A stretch of 64,000 nucleotides of DNA, from assembly GCA_045639325.1 (NCBI GenBank), contig JAZUCU010000058.1, positions 1 to 64,000 of the forward strand, given 5' to 3'. This stretch comes from RGIG8244 sp045639325. GTDB taxonomy: Bacteria > Verrucomicrobiota > Lentisphaeria > Victivallales > UBA1829. Below, piece after piece: positions 8,226-17,064 of this stretch. The notes under the pieces are model-generated. The model saw nothing but the letters and a program-made list of their open reading frames with translations. It was not told the origin of the DNA and did not search any database. The stretch's first letter is position 1, and every line of letters begins with the position of its first letter. Position numbers and translations under genes: made by a program.

Positions 8226-9362
8226 TTACGGGTGCAAACGCAAATACTCCATCAGGGCAAAGTTGTCGGTCATTCCGGCAATGTAATCGGCAACGGTGCG
8301 TTCCACACCATCTTTTTCCAAACGGGAACGGGCCGTTTCCCCCATGAGTGACGGATCTTTGCAGAACGTTTCAAAGAGAAATTCAATACGGGAGAGAGAA
8401 AGTCCGTTGAGTTTATCCAGCACTTTGCCGAAATACAGGTTCTCATAAAGAAATTCTTTCAATTCCAAAGTCTTTTTCAGATAGTCCGGAGAGAAGGAAA
8501 TCATATTCAAGGGGAGATGCTCCGCTTCGTCCGCCGACTGGGGATTATACCGTTCCAGCTGATAGGCGGAATAACGGATCGCATCGCCCACCATGTTATC
8601 AATCAGACAGCGTACCGTGTAGACGGAAAAACGTTCCCCGGTATTGGCGGCAAGTCCGTAGGCTTTTGCCTGGTCTGCGGCTTCCTGCCAGATGGTGATA
8701 TTTTTCAGCTGATCTTCTGTAATCAAACCCGAATCCAAACCGTCATCCACGTCATGTCCGTAATAAGTCAGGTCGTCCGCCAGGTCTGCGATCTGGGCTT
8801 CCAGAGAGGGGCGGGGAGAAAGGGGCATACCATCGAGTTCAATACGGTGTTCCGGATGTTTGAGCAAACCACTGCGGACGTCCCGCGTCAGATTGATCCC
8901 ATCGTATTGGGGATATTTGATTTCCAGCACATCCACCACGCGCAATGCCTGAAGATTGTGGTCGAATCCGCCATGATCCTTCATGACTTTACTGATAGCC
9001 CGTTCGCCGGCGTGCCCGAAAGGCGGATGTCCCAGGTCGTGAGCCAATGCAATTGTTTCCGTCAAATCTTCATTGACAGCCAACGCGCGGGCGATGGTTC
9101 GGGCGATGGCGGCGACTTCGATGGTATGAGTCAACCGGTTGCGCAAGTGGTCGCCGGACCCGCTGAGGAAGACCTGTGTTTTATATTCGAGACGGCGGAA
9201 CGCATGACTGTGAAGAATGCGGTCCCGGTCCCGTTGGAAATCGGTACGGAAGGGGTGAGTATGTTCGGGATATTGTCTGCCGGCATTGTTGCTGTCGAAA
9301 TGAGCGTAAGGCGCGAGAGTGGCTTCTTCGGCTTTGCGCAAATCCAATTTAGTTCTGAGCAT
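8226..9362 (-). CDS. dgt: Deoxyguanosinetriphosphate triphosphohydrolase (dGTPase), HD domain
   Basis: Hydrolyses dGTP (or other dNTPs in some homologues) to the nucleoside and triphosphate. The 378-residue form starting MLRTKLDL is chosen because the family begins near here; a GTG 33 bases upstream is also open. Motifs: RTDFQRDRDRILHSHAFRRLEYKTQVF, then RNRLTHTIEVAAIARTIARAL and the HD signature LAHDLGHPPFGHAGE with the metal-binding His-Asp, followed by DHNLQALRV and DLADDLTYYGHDVDDGL. The lower part has SRIEFLFETFCKDP. It is monocistronic by appearance, with its own strong promoter at 9462-9489, and lies just upstream of the pyrimidine operon. Confidence 0.9.
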   Translation of the reverse strand: MLRTKLDLRKAEEATLAPYAHFDSNNAGRQYPEHTHPFRTDFQRDRDRILHSHAFRRLEYKTQVFLSGSGDHLRNRLTHTIEVAAIARTIARALAVNEDLTETIALAHDLGHPPFGHAGERAISKVMKDHGGFDHNLQALRVVDVLEIKYPQYDGINLTRDVRSGLLKHPEHRIELDGMPLSPRPSLEAQIADLADDLTYYGHDVDDGLDSGLITEDQLKNITIWQEAADQAKAYGLAANTGERFSVYTVRCLIDNMVGDAIRYSAYQLERYNPQSADEAEHLPLNMISFSPDYLKKTLELKEFLYENLYFGKVLDKLNGLSLSRIEFLFETFCKDPSLMGETARSRLEKDGVERTVADYIAGMTDNFALMEYLRLHP

Positions 9363-9438
9363 ATTTTTTCTTTCAGGTTCTGGAATAATGTTCACGGTAT
9401 TTTGTCATGAAAAAAAGACCCGGTATGATACAACAAAA

Positions 9439-9496
9439 CTCCGGTTTGACATGACAGTTGGAATATACCATACTATACGGGAATGTCAAGCCGGAG
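9439..9496. repeat. Inverted repeat (14-bp arms) bracketing the dgt promoter
   Basis: Arms at 9439-9452 and 9483-9496 are inverted copies with one mismatch (CTCCGG-T/C-TTGACAT), separated by 30 bases. The minus-strand -35 TTGACA of dgt lies within the right arm. Read on the minus strand, the second arm is followed by TTTTGTTG, so the same repeat could also act as a weak terminator for the gene ending at 9520. Confidence 0.6.
9462..9489 (-). promoter_or_regulatory. Promoter of dgt
   Basis: Minus-strand TTGACA (9489-9484) and TATATT (9467-9462) with a 16-base spacer. The -35 is a perfect match. It lies about 100 bases before the dgt ATG and inside an inverted repeat. Confidence 0.6.
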
Positions 9497-9519
9497 TCGA
9501 TGGAAATAACGGGAAAAAA

Positions 9520-10362
9520 TTATTGGAATGTATTGGGGAGGAAGAAAAAGAGATCGGAAACTTTTTCTTCGTCTTCCAGAATGACCTGCAGAAGAACTTC
9601 GCCTTTCTTGAAACCGTTTTTCTCTCTGCCGCGTGTCGCACCCACAAAGCCCTGATAGGGGAAGGAGAATGTCCATTCCAGACCATTGCTGCCGGGGACT
9701 TCTTTCGCTTCGCAGCGTTTGATGTCTTTCGCCGGTTTCAAGTTGGGCATGGTGTAAGCCTGATAAAACTTTAATTCCACATACTGGGGTTTTTTCGCCA
9801 GTTTGCAGCGGACCGTTACGGTATCACCTTTCTTGACGGTGGCAGGTTCCACCGTGGGGATGCAGGGCGGAGCCTTGACCATGGATACGGAATTGAAATG
9901 GATTTTTGCACTGCTGATATCCATACGCATGAATTTTGAGGTCGCTTTATCCTTCATTTCCGGAGACGCTGCCAGAGAATGATAATAGGTTCCGCGGGGA
10001 ATGCGGGAGACGACTCCATAATTCTGTGTCTTGGCTGCCGGGAGAACAGACAAGGCATGATAGCCTTTGCCCAACTTATCAACGGATGCAATATCCAGAC
10101 AAAGCCAGGAATATTCTTTGGATGATCTGACGTATACTCCGATTGTGCCGGAACCCTCAATGACAAAACCTTTCTGCGGATGCGGTGTGAGTTTTACTTT
10201 ATTAAGCCACCAGTTGTAATCTTTATATGTATTCTTGGGGGATGTAATAATGTTTTTCCCGTTTTCCAGCCAGAGAGTGTTTGCATCGGGATTCTTTACG
10301 ACTTCCGCATGAGCTGCGGTGAACAGACCGGTCAAGGTCAGAAGAGTAAATAATTTTTTCAT
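9520..10362 (-). CDS. Secreted protein of unknown function, downstream of heparinase
   Basis: 280 residues with a clear Sec signal peptide (MKKLFTLLTL, cleavage after AAHA near residue 19). I do not recognise the family. The N-terminal half contains NWWLNKVKLTPHPQKGFVIEGSGTIG and SWLCLDIASVD, in the style of beta-sandwich carbohydrate-binding folds. From about residue 165 there is PATVKKGDTVTVRCKLAKKPQYVELKFYQ, resembling an Ig-like or FN3-like beta domain. The start codon overlaps the heparinase stop (ATGA), so the two are made together. A role as accessory binding protein for the heparinase substrate is inference from position. Confidence 0.7.
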   Translation of the reverse strand: MKKLFTLLTLTGLFTAAHAEVVKNPDANTLWLENGKNIITSPKNTYKDYNWWLNKVKLTPHPQKGFVIEGSGTIGVYVRSSKEYSWLCLDIASVDKLGKGYHALSVLPAAKTQNYGVVSRIPRGTYYHSLAASPEMKDKATSKFMRMDISSAKIHFNSVSMVKAPPCIPTVEPATVKKGDTVTVRCKLAKKPQYVELKFYQAYTMPNLKPAKDIKRCEAKEVPGSNGLEWTFSFPYQGFVGATRGREKNGFKKGEVLLQVILEDEEKVSDLFFFLPNTFQ

Positions 10363-13300
10363 TTTTTAATCTCCTTTTCGGTTGTAGTTACCAGTTCAAC
10401 AATGGCATTTTTCCAATCCGGAATAATCTGGAATTTCATACCCGGCTTGATGCCTTCTTTTATTACATTCACAGGTTCGGCAATGGTCCACCAGAGTGTG
10501 GATACTGCATATTGAGAGTTGATCGCTTTAACGGTATAGGTCTTTTTCAATTCCGGGAAAAAGATTTTTGAGCCAAGCAGATACCGGGTCTGCGTTCCAC
10601 CTTTGCTGGTTCCCGTCCCGTTGAATTGATTTGCTCTGCGTGAACCTCTGGGAATGTCTTCCACATCGCCGCGGACGTCAATGAAGAACGGGGCATTTTC
10701 CAGATAAACAACCGTTTTGCCGTCTTTCTTTTCCACACGGTCAACGGTATACGCATCTTTACGCAAGCCGTTGTTATAGGCGGCGATAATGGTTTGACCT
10801 TTCAATGCAGTACCTTCCGGCCAGTTTTTCGCATTGTTCAACACAAAAGCAGAAACGCCCGGTTCACCGGAAATATCACCGCGAATCTGTTCCAGACGCC
10901 CGGTGAGTGTGCCTTTGCCGTCATTGATCAACGTGCGGTTGCGCCAGGTGAGAATGGTTCCGCCGGACATGGCAGCATAGCGGACTTTGCCTTTCTCATT
11001 GATCCGGATGAGGGCGCAGCGGGCATCGGTGGAAAACAGTTCGCCATCCCAACTTGTCTGTTCGGCATCGGGCTGCCAGATGACAATGTCCCGGGATCCA
11101 TCCTGGAAGGTGATTTCCACTGCACTCTTGAAGGGATTGCCTTTTTGATCGCAGGGAATCTTTGCCACATTGGCGATCAACGGCTTTTCCTTGTCGGAAT
11201 AAGAGGTATAGCACTGAATGTAGCAATCGGAGAGGATCTGTCTGCTCTGCGCACGGAGTCCGGCGTATTTGATTGCATTTTCAAACTGGAACCGGAAACT
11301 GTAAGTGGTTCCGTTGAACTGTTCCTTGATGGTGATGGGATAATGCCCTTCCGCACGGATGGCTTTGGCATTTCCGCCGTTCAGCAGACCGTGGATCGTG
11401 AAATAATGGGGATCGACCATCAACTCTTTGGGCAGCGGTGTGGTTTTCGGAGCCCATGCGGAATAATCAAAGAGCCAGCTGTGCATCCATTTGTTGCGGA
11501 CTGCACCGCCCAGATTGACGTTATTCAGAACTTTACCCGGCTGGAAAATATTTGCCGCTGTTGCTTTGAATACTTCCGTGGTGTCATTGTCCGGAATGGA
11601 ATCCAGGTGTTTGTAGGGTGTCTTTTTTGTCAAAGTACTTTCCACTTCCTTCCCACGGGAATGGAAAAGAAGCAAGTGACGGTGTCCGCCGGATACCGGG
11701 TAAAAGTCCACCACGTAAGGGGTACCGTCGGGACGGGTGATCATTGCCAGAGCGCGGCGGTATACGCTGATGCCCTGATAAGATTTGGAGTTCATATCTT
11801 CGGCTTCCGCATCCACATATTGGAGCGTCATTTCCGGAACACGTCCGGTACGGGCGATGAGGCTGCCGTAAGGAGCCTGCCGGTTCGTGCCCTGTCCGCC
11901 GCGACGGGATGCGTACCAGGCATTTTCTGCCCAGTATTCATCCACAATGACCATATTCTTGGTCAGAGACGTTGTCATATCCTGCAGATTGAATCCGCGG
12001 GGGCGCGTGTCGCTGGTGACGATGGGGGCAGGGTAATTGAGTTTTTTGAATTTTTCCGCATGAGGGATCTTATTGGTCAGGTCAACCGTTCCACGGGTAT
12101 CGCCGAAATGTTCCAGCATGGGAATACCCCGGTAATACAATTGGATCCCCAGCATGTCGTCATGTGCATGACCGGTGATATGGTCGTGATGGAAAATGAG
12201 TTCCATCCGTTTATCAGGGGATCCGGCACGGAGGAGGGATAACCCGTAACCGCCGAATTCTTCCCCGGGGATTTTTTCTTTCGGTTCCGGATTGGTAATC
12301 ATGTATTGTGCCGGGTGATAGTCGCCGTGGACGGAGTGACCGCCGCGGAGGAGCTGCATTCTTGCTTTTGTTTTACCGGCATATTTGAGGAAAGGATTTT
12401 TTTTCAGATATGCTTCATCGGCGGCTAGTCCGGAGTCGCGTAAAATAGCCCACATTCCGCCGACCATACTGGCATAAGAAACACTGCCTTCGGTACTGAT
12501 TCCGTCATAAAAGTTTTCATTATAGAGGAAATCTTCCACGATCTTGAGGAATCCGCCGTAAAGGTAGCGGTCTTTCAGGATGATCCCGAGACTGTTCAAT
12601 GCCGGAACATACTGCCCGATGGCATTGTACATACATTGTTTTGCGCCGTATGCGTAGAAAAGCAGACTGGCTTCTTTGAACAGATTTTTCCGGATGAATT
12701 CTTTTCTGCCGTTCCAGGATTTTGAGGGTTCCAGTTTCATGAAAGATCGTGCCAGATGATTGACATAAACCGCTTCTGTCGGCGTACGGAACATGGTCAG
12801 AGCCGCACCCAAACGGGCGGGACCGTTCCAGCCGTGATAACCGGAATCGTTCTTCTTGATTTTTTCTTTGAATTCAGAAAGAGGCTGGGCTTCGACATTG
12901 AAATGTCCGCGCCAGGGATAATGGGGCAGAACCTTTGCCAATGCTTCCAACATGGCGATTGCCCGGATTGCATACTTTTCATCGCCGGTGGCATAATAAG
13001 CATCTGCAAGGTGGGAGATAATGCCGCCGCGCCATGTACCGCCGCAAATGGCATCGATCTGTTCCCGCGCCAGATAATTTTCCGGATAAGCTTTCAATTT
13101 ACCCGGGATATGACCGGATTTGATTGCGGAGGTCAGATGATATTTGCGTTTGTATTTCTTTCCGGCATAATTCACCAGAGTGTCTTCCCCGTCAATGGAG
13201 AAGGACATCAAATCCTTGCCTGTCTTGGCGCAGTAGATCCGGTCCGGATCGTTGATCGGATCATACTTGAACCATTGTCCGGGAGAACCGCAGAACGGAC

Positions 13301-13547
13301 AACGGCCGGTCAATCCGGAACCGATATAGGCATTGACCTCTGTCAGTACCGGACCGGGGGATTCCTGCGGAACAAGAGCCGCCAGTTGTTCCGGAGTTCT
13401 TTTCAGATACGGTTCCGCTTTCTTGATGATCTCCGGATCAAAGGAGCGTTTTTCGGGGACCGGGAACAAGGTGTCCGGGATGGTAAAGTCATCTGCGAAA
13501 ACAGTTCCTGCAATCACCGCAGCCAGGAATACAATGCGCAATTTCAT
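10359..13547 (-). CDS. Secreted heparinase II/III-family polysaccharide lyase-like protein
   Basis: 1062 residues, signal peptide cleaved after TVFA. Near residue 80 a zinc-ribbon-like GRCPFCGSPG motif precedes an alpha/alpha-toroid region (GGTWRGGIISHLADAYYATGDEKYAIRA, about residues 160-200, and LYAYGAKQCMYNAIGQY further on). The central beta-domain carries the heparinase II/III signature HHDHITGHAHDDMLG followed by GIPMLEHFGDTRG. Beta-sandwich sequence fills the C-terminal third. Such enzymes cleave uronic-acid-containing glycans such as heparin, chondroitin, alginate or ulvan; which one cannot be told here. The start overlaps the prepilin gene stop (TAATG), and the last bases overlap the small secreted protein. 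It acts in the periplasm or outside the cell. Confidence 0.85.
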   Translation of the reverse strand: MKLRIVFLAAVIAGTVFADDFTIPDTLFPVPEKRSFDPEIIKKAEPYLKRTPEQLAALVPQESPGPVLTEVNAYIGSGLTGRCPFCGSPGQWFKYDPINDPDRIYCAKTGKDLMSFSIDGEDTLVNYAGKKYKRKYHLTSAIKSGHIPGKLKAYPENYLAREQIDAICGGTWRGGIISHLADAYYATGDEKYAIRAIAMLEALAKVLPHYPWRGHFNVEAQPLSEFKEKIKKNDSGYHGWNGPARLGAALTMFRTPTEAVYVNHLARSFMKLEPSKSWNGRKEFIRKNLFKEASLLFYAYGAKQCMYNAIGQYVPALNSLGIILKDRYLYGGFLKIVEDFLYNENFYDGISTEGSVSYASMVGGMWAILRDSGLAADEAYLKKNPFLKYAGKTKARMQLLRGGHSVHGDYHPAQYMITNPEPKEKIPGEEFGGYGLSLLRAGSPDKRMELIFHHDHITGHAHDDMLGIQLYYRGIPMLEHFGDTRGTVDLTNKIPHAEKFKKLNYPAPIVTSDTRPRGFNLQDMTTSLTKNMVIVDEYWAENAWYASRRGGQGTNRQAPYGSLIARTGRVPEMTLQYVDAEAEDMNSKSYQGISVYRRALAMITRPDGTPYVVDFYPVSGGHRHLLLFHSRGKEVESTLTKKTPYKHLDSIPDNDTTEVFKATAANIFQPGKVLNNVNLGGAVRNKWMHSWLFDYSAWAPKTTPLPKELMVDPHYFTIHGLLNGGNAKAIRAEGHYPITIKEQFNGTTYSFRFQFENAIKYAGLRAQSRQILSDCYIQCYTSYSDKEKPLIANVAKIPCDQKGNPFKSAVEITFQDGSRDIVIWQPDAEQTSWDGELFSTDARCALIRINEKGKVRYAAMSGGTILTWRNRTLINDGKGTLTGRLEQIRGDISGEPGVSAFVLNNAKNWPEGTALKGQTIIAAYNNGLRKDAYTVDRVEKKDGKTVVYLENAPFFIDVRGDVEDIPRGSRRANQFNGTGTSKGGTQTRYLLGSKIFFPELKKTYTVKAINSQYAVSTLWWTIAEPVNVIKEGIKPGMKFQIIPDWKNAIVELVTTTEKEIKK

Positions 13548-14350
13548 TATTTTCTACCTTCATTGATACTGCCGGGGGATGGGGCACCATCTTTGAGTAC
13601 CGTATCCGGTTTATCGATTTTATCCACATGACCATCATAGTAGCCGATATTGGAAGAGCCGCCTCTGTAATCTTTTGTAGCAGTTGTATGATCTACTACT
13701 TTCCCCCCGTTATGACGCTGTCCGGATTGACCGTTGGTTTTATACTGGATCGAGAAAGAAGACAAGCGACCGCTATCCCAGTTTGTCTTAAATACAGACG
13801 GCTTGACGAGTCGTCCCTGCTTGATGGGCGGATTACTTGTCTTGTCACTGTCTTTTAAACTCCCTGTATTGTAATTGCGCCCGTAATGGGTATATTGGAA
13901 TTTATAATCAGAGTAACCGCCCCAGGGGGTTGTTTCGGTCGGGCAGACAAAGATTGGCATCTGCTTCATAGTGGTGGTATTTGATCCCATAGTATCTTTG
14001 GCGTTCTTGTTGAAATAAGTCTTGTAAATGTAGTTGTTTGCATAAGTGTGACCCGATTGATACCACTGGGCCGGCATAACATATCCGCCGTAAGTATCGG
14101 AATACTGGAAGTCATAAAGTCCCTGCTGCTTCAGATTGTTTTTGCAGCTGGCATTTTTAGAGACTTCCTTTGTTCTTCCCAGTGCCGGTAACAGCATGGC
14201 GGCGAGGATTGCGATAATCGCGATAACGACCAGCAATTCAATGAGCGTGAACCCCATGGGGTTCACCCGTTTACCAACGGGTGAATAAAAATTGCTCTTC
14301 TTAATTGTTGCTGTCAGCAATTCGATGAGGGTGAAAGATCTTTTTTTCAT
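13547..14350 (-). CDS. Prepilin-type N-terminal cleavage/methylation protein with duplicated leader
   Basis: 267-residue secreted pseudopilin-like protein. The N-terminus holds two copies of the type IV prepilin motif FTLIELL: one at residues 6-12 after MKKRS, and one at about residues 34-40 after KRVNPMG, followed by the full hydrophobic helix VVIAIIAILAAMLLPALG. Between them lie 28 in-frame codons encoding a palindromic element (14247-14285). The C-terminal part has RHNGGK and NIGYYDGHVD, the H-x-DG-like end of DUF1559-type Lentisphaerae/Planctomycetes proteins. Only the second copy has Gly at -1; the first has Ser. An AAGGA site 9 bases before the first ATG supports that start. It is co-transcribed with the heparinase gene. 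Confidence 0.85.
   Translation of the reverse strand: MKKRSFTLIELLTATIKKSNFYSPVGKRVNPMGFTLIELLVVIAIIAILAAMLLPALGRTKEVSKNASCKNNLKQQGLYDFQYSDTYGGYVMPAQWYQSGHTYANNYIYKTYFNKNAKDTMGSNTTTMKQMPIFVCPTETTPWGGYSDYKFQYTHYGRNYNTGSLKDSDKTSNPPIKQGRLVKPSVFKTNWDSGRLSSFSIQYKTNGQSGQRHNGGKVVDHTTATKDYRGGSSNIGYYDGHVDKIDKPDTVLKDGAPSPGSINEGRK
14231..14335. repeat. Direct repeat of prepilin leader DNA enclosing nested palindromes
   Basis: Two 21-base direct copies (14231-14251 and 14315-14335, two mismatches) encode the duplicated FTLIELL motif and lie exactly 84 bases apart, which keeps the frame. Between them is a 10-bp perfect hairpin with a 4-base loop (14262-14271 / 14276-14285) that abuts and overlaps a perfect 20-bp palindrome (14247-14266). 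Confidence 0.85.
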
Positions 14351-14409
14351 AGTTCTTTTCCTTTGTGTTTTGTTTTTTTGTTTTATATTATCTTACTTTC
14401 TTATGCTTC

Positions 14410-15492
14410 TCAATTTGTTCCGCCTTCCTGAAGAATTTCAACACCATAAAGGCGTTTCAATACAGGCGTGTGCGGATTTCTGAATTTCAATTGCAGATAT
14501 TGCAGGGCATCCCGGCACATATCCGCCAACGGCATTTTGATGTAATGGAACGGAATACCGTAACTCGGATACATGTATGCAATGTCGTCGAAGAACATCA
14601 GTTCCAGATCTTCAGGAACGCGGATGCCAATGCGGATGCAGGCGAGAAATACGGAAATGGCATAACCGCCGTTCGGTACGAATAATGCACTGAAATTCTG
14701 CCGTTTTTCGCGCAGGAATCTTTCGATGGCATGTACATAATAATCCGATTCTCTTTTTTCATGAACAAAACAGGTCATTTCCGGATCAAAGTCCGCAAAG
14801 CCCATTGCGCTCAGATAGCCGTTCTGACGCATCAGCCCGGATTCATAACAGGCAATCGCTGCAATTCTTTTATGTCCTTTTTTCTGCAGATACCGCACCG
14901 CATCTTCTGCTTCATAACGGTAATTTACTGCTACGTAAGGGACACGCTCCTCTGCCATGATGCGGTTGAAAAGGACAACTTCCATTCCGTTTGTAAAATA
15001 TTTCTGCAGTTCCTGTGCGGTTCCATTGTAATAAGAAAGGACGAGCCCGTCTGCAACCCGCTGCGGCCCCAACATCAACTGGTCGGTATCTGCCAGGCTG
15101 AAACGTATATTTGCCTTATTGCACAGCTGAAGCATAGCTTGCATAATTTTTGTATCATACCAGACCGCAGATTCTTTCCGCTGGGTCAGAACGTTCATTG
15201 CAATCGTGTACATCGGGGCAGACGGGACAGGTGTTTCATCGTCAAGACGGATGAACGTACCTTTGCCCGGCTGCTTCATCACGATCCCCGCTTCTTCCAG
15301 ATAACGGAGTCCGAGCCGGACCGAGGTGCGGCAGATCCCGTATTGCTGGGAGAGAACTTTTTCCGACGGTAAAGGTTTGCCCGGCACATAGATGCCGTTC
15401 CGGATGGCTTTTTCCAAATCCTGTATCATTTCGGAATACACCGTTCCGGTGAGTTGTCTGTTGATATCGTCCTTTTCTTTTGTATCGATCAT
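14410..15492 (-). CDS. GntR-family transcriptional regulator with LacI-type sugar-binding domain
   Basis: 360-residue one-component regulator. Residues of about 10-80 are a GntR winged helix-turn-helix (YSEMIQDLEKAIRNGIYVPGKPLPSEKVLSQQYGICRTSVRLGLRYLEEAGIV, ending in KQPGKGTFI). The rest is a periplasmic-binding-protein-like effector domain (YLQKKGHKRIAAIAC, FSALFVPNGGYAISVFLACIRIGIRVPEDLELMFFDD), the AraR-like architecture that senses sugars. The ATG at 15492 has GAGGG 8 bases upstream; a TTG at 15507 is less likely. The gene lies between the GH13 enzyme and the prepilin/heparinase genes, so it probably controls this glycan locus and itself. Confidence 0.87.
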   Translation of the reverse strand: MIDTKEKDDINRQLTGTVYSEMIQDLEKAIRNGIYVPGKPLPSEKVLSQQYGICRTSVRLGLRYLEEAGIVMKQPGKGTFIRLDDETPVPSAPMYTIAMNVLTQRKESAVWYDTKIMQAMLQLCNKANIRFSLADTDQLMLGPQRVADGLVLSYYNGTAQELQKYFTNGMEVVLFNRIMAEERVPYVAVNYRYEAEDAVRYLQKKGHKRIAAIACYESGLMRQNGYLSAMGFADFDPEMTCFVHEKRESDYYVHAIERFLREKRQNFSALFVPNGGYAISVFLACIRIGIRVPEDLELMFFDDIAYMYPSYGIPFHYIKMPLADMCRDALQYLQLKFRNPHTPVLKRLYGVEILQEGGTN

Positions 15493-15507
15493 TTGCGATT
15501 CCCTCAA

Positions 15508-16854
15508 TTAATATTCAATCAGCAGAAAGCCGTAAGACTGCATATCTGCGGTCAAGGTATTGCCTGCTGCTTTCCAATCCGCATTGCATGTATAAAGTGC
15601 GGCAGGTGTTGCTGTTTTCAGTAATCCGGCAAGATTTACTTTTGTTGTGACATCATGGCAATTGGCAATGACCAGAAGGTTCTGACCGTTTTCCACATTC
15701 CGTGTGAAAGCGAGAACATGTTCCGGCTGATCATGCTGAAGCCAGTTGACCGTGCCATGAGTCAAGGCGTTATTGGTGTGGCGGATTTTGATCATTTTCT
15801 GCAGCAGTTCAAAACGGCGGATACCATCCTCCGTCATGGCGCGTGACCAGTCGATCCGCTTATCGGCACCATAAAAACGATTTGCCCAGATGCTGTGTAC
15901 AGAGGTGTCGGCAACTTCCTGTCCGTTGTAGATGAACGGGACACCATCCAGACACAAGTTGATGAACAGCATGGTATCGTGTGCTTTTGAACCGAGGAAA
16001 CGTTCCGGGCGTTTTTCGCCGCGGTCGTTGGCAAGGTCATGATGTTCCGTATAGCGGGCGACGATTGTGCCGGGCAGAAGTTTATCATAATATTCCTGCC
16101 ACAGCGGAGGCATTTTATCAGCGGGGCCGCCGGCAAAGGCATCATAAAGCTGACGCCATGAGAAGGTGTAACTGAAGTCGAAGGCGACGTTCTGATTTTC
16201 TTTCAGGGAGCCTTCTGCCAACATGATCACATCGGGCTTGAGAGCTTCGAGACGGGGGCGTGCAGCTTCCCAGAAATCCAGCGGGACCATATCGCAAACA
16301 TCGCAACGGTAACCATCGGCATCAAATTCGCGGATAAAGTATTCCATGTTCTGATGGAGATGTTCCCGGAGTTCCGGATTTTCAAAATTCAGGGCAGGGA
16401 AACACCATTCGCCGCTTTTTACATTGCCGTTTTCATCCCGGGTGACAAAGTCAGGGTGTTCGGTGATGAGATCTGCGCAGGGACCGCAATGATAATAGAC
16501 GATATCAAGCAGAACTTTCATGCCGAATTTATGAGCGGTCTGAATGAAATTTTTCAAATCATCATCGGTGCCGTATTCGGGGTCGATTTTCCAATAATTC
16601 TTGACCCGGTACGGACTGCAGGGATTGTTCAAACCACTGTTATTCTGCCTTTTGCTCCAGAATTCTTTCCGGAGGTCATCATCGGCTTCGGTGATGGGGC
16701 TGACATAGATAATATCGATACCGAGCCGCGCGAGATGAGGGATCATATCCGCCGCAGTTTTCAATGTCCCGCCGGACGTGAATGTGCGTAAAAAGACCTG
16801 ATACATTACCGCATTTCTCAAAAATTCCGGTACAGTTTTGGGCAGATTCTGCAT
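15508..16854 (-). CDS. GH13-family alpha-amylase-like glycoside hydrolase, cytoplasmic
   Basis: 448 residues without a signal peptide. The alpha-amylase barrel motifs are visible in order: region I LLDIVYYHCG, region II DGYRCDVCD with the catalytic Asp nucleophile, region III MLAEGS with the acid Glu, and region IV RYTEHHDLAND with the transition-state Asp. The N-terminus MYQVFLRTFTSGGTLKTAADMIPHLARLGIDIIYVSPI is typical of GH13. It ends with a small beta-domain C. Substrate is probably an imported alpha-glucan or oligosaccharide; the subfamily cannot be assigned by eye. It is the first gene of the leftward operon, and a GAGG site lies before the ATG. Confidence 0.87.
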   Translation of the reverse strand: MQNLPKTVPEFLRNAVMYQVFLRTFTSGGTLKTAADMIPHLARLGIDIIYVSPITEADDDLRKEFWSKRQNNSGLNNPCSPYRVKNYWKIDPEYGTDDDLKNFIQTAHKFGMKVLLDIVYYHCGPCADLITEHPDFVTRDENGNVKSGEWCFPALNFENPELREHLHQNMEYFIREFDADGYRCDVCDMVPLDFWEAARPRLEALKPDVIMLAEGSLKENQNVAFDFSYTFSWRQLYDAFAGGPADKMPPLWQEYYDKLLPGTIVARYTEHHDLANDRGEKRPERFLGSKAHDTMLFINLCLDGVPFIYNGQEVADTSVHSIWANRFYGADKRIDWSRAMTEDGIRRFELLQKMIKIRHTNNALTHGTVNWLQHDQPEHVLAFTRNVENGQNLLVIANCHDVTTKVNLAGLLKTATPAALYTCNADWKAAGNTLTADMQSYGFLLIEY

Positions 16855-16881
16855 TTTTTACCTCGTTGGTGAATTAGTAAC

Positions 16882-16891
16882 ATACATGTAT
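16882..16891. promoter_or_regulatory. 10-bp palindrome ATACATGTAT in the GH13 leader, possible operator
   Basis: A perfect palindrome lies just downstream of the candidate GH13 promoter and before its start codon. Its position would suit a repressor such as the GntR protein encoded in the operon, but it is short and could be chance. Confidence 0.3.
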
Positions 16892-16916
16892 AGTATGGAT
16901 GTATATTTCAGACATA

Positions 16917-16944
16917 AATATAAACGTATTTTATGAAAAATCAA
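16917..16944 (-). promoter_or_regulatory. Candidate promoter of the GH13/GntR/heparinase operon
   Basis: Minus-strand TTGATT (16944-16939) and TATATT (16922-16917) with a 16-base spacer, about 60 bases before the GH13 start codon. The region is AT-rich, so other -10 candidates exist. Confidence 0.45.
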
Positions 16945-17005
16945 GTATTTTATCCGTTTTTTTTCAGTTTTTTAACGATTTTTTACCCCGTCGGGAAATA
17001 TTGAT

Positions 17006-17033
17006 TTGACATTATTACATTATATGGTACATT
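17006..17033 (+). promoter_or_regulatory. Promoter of the LacI-type gene at 17065
   Basis: TTGACA (17006-17011), 16-base spacer, TACATT (17028-17033). An AAGAAAGG ribosome site follows at 17047-17054. Confidence 0.55.
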
Positions 17034-17064
17034 AATTAAAAACTTCAAGAAAGGCTATTATTCA

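Noticed and set aside
9439..9496. Invertible (phase-variable) promoter
   Set aside because: The inverted arms are only 30 bases apart, too close for known invertible promoters, and no invertase gene is in the window.
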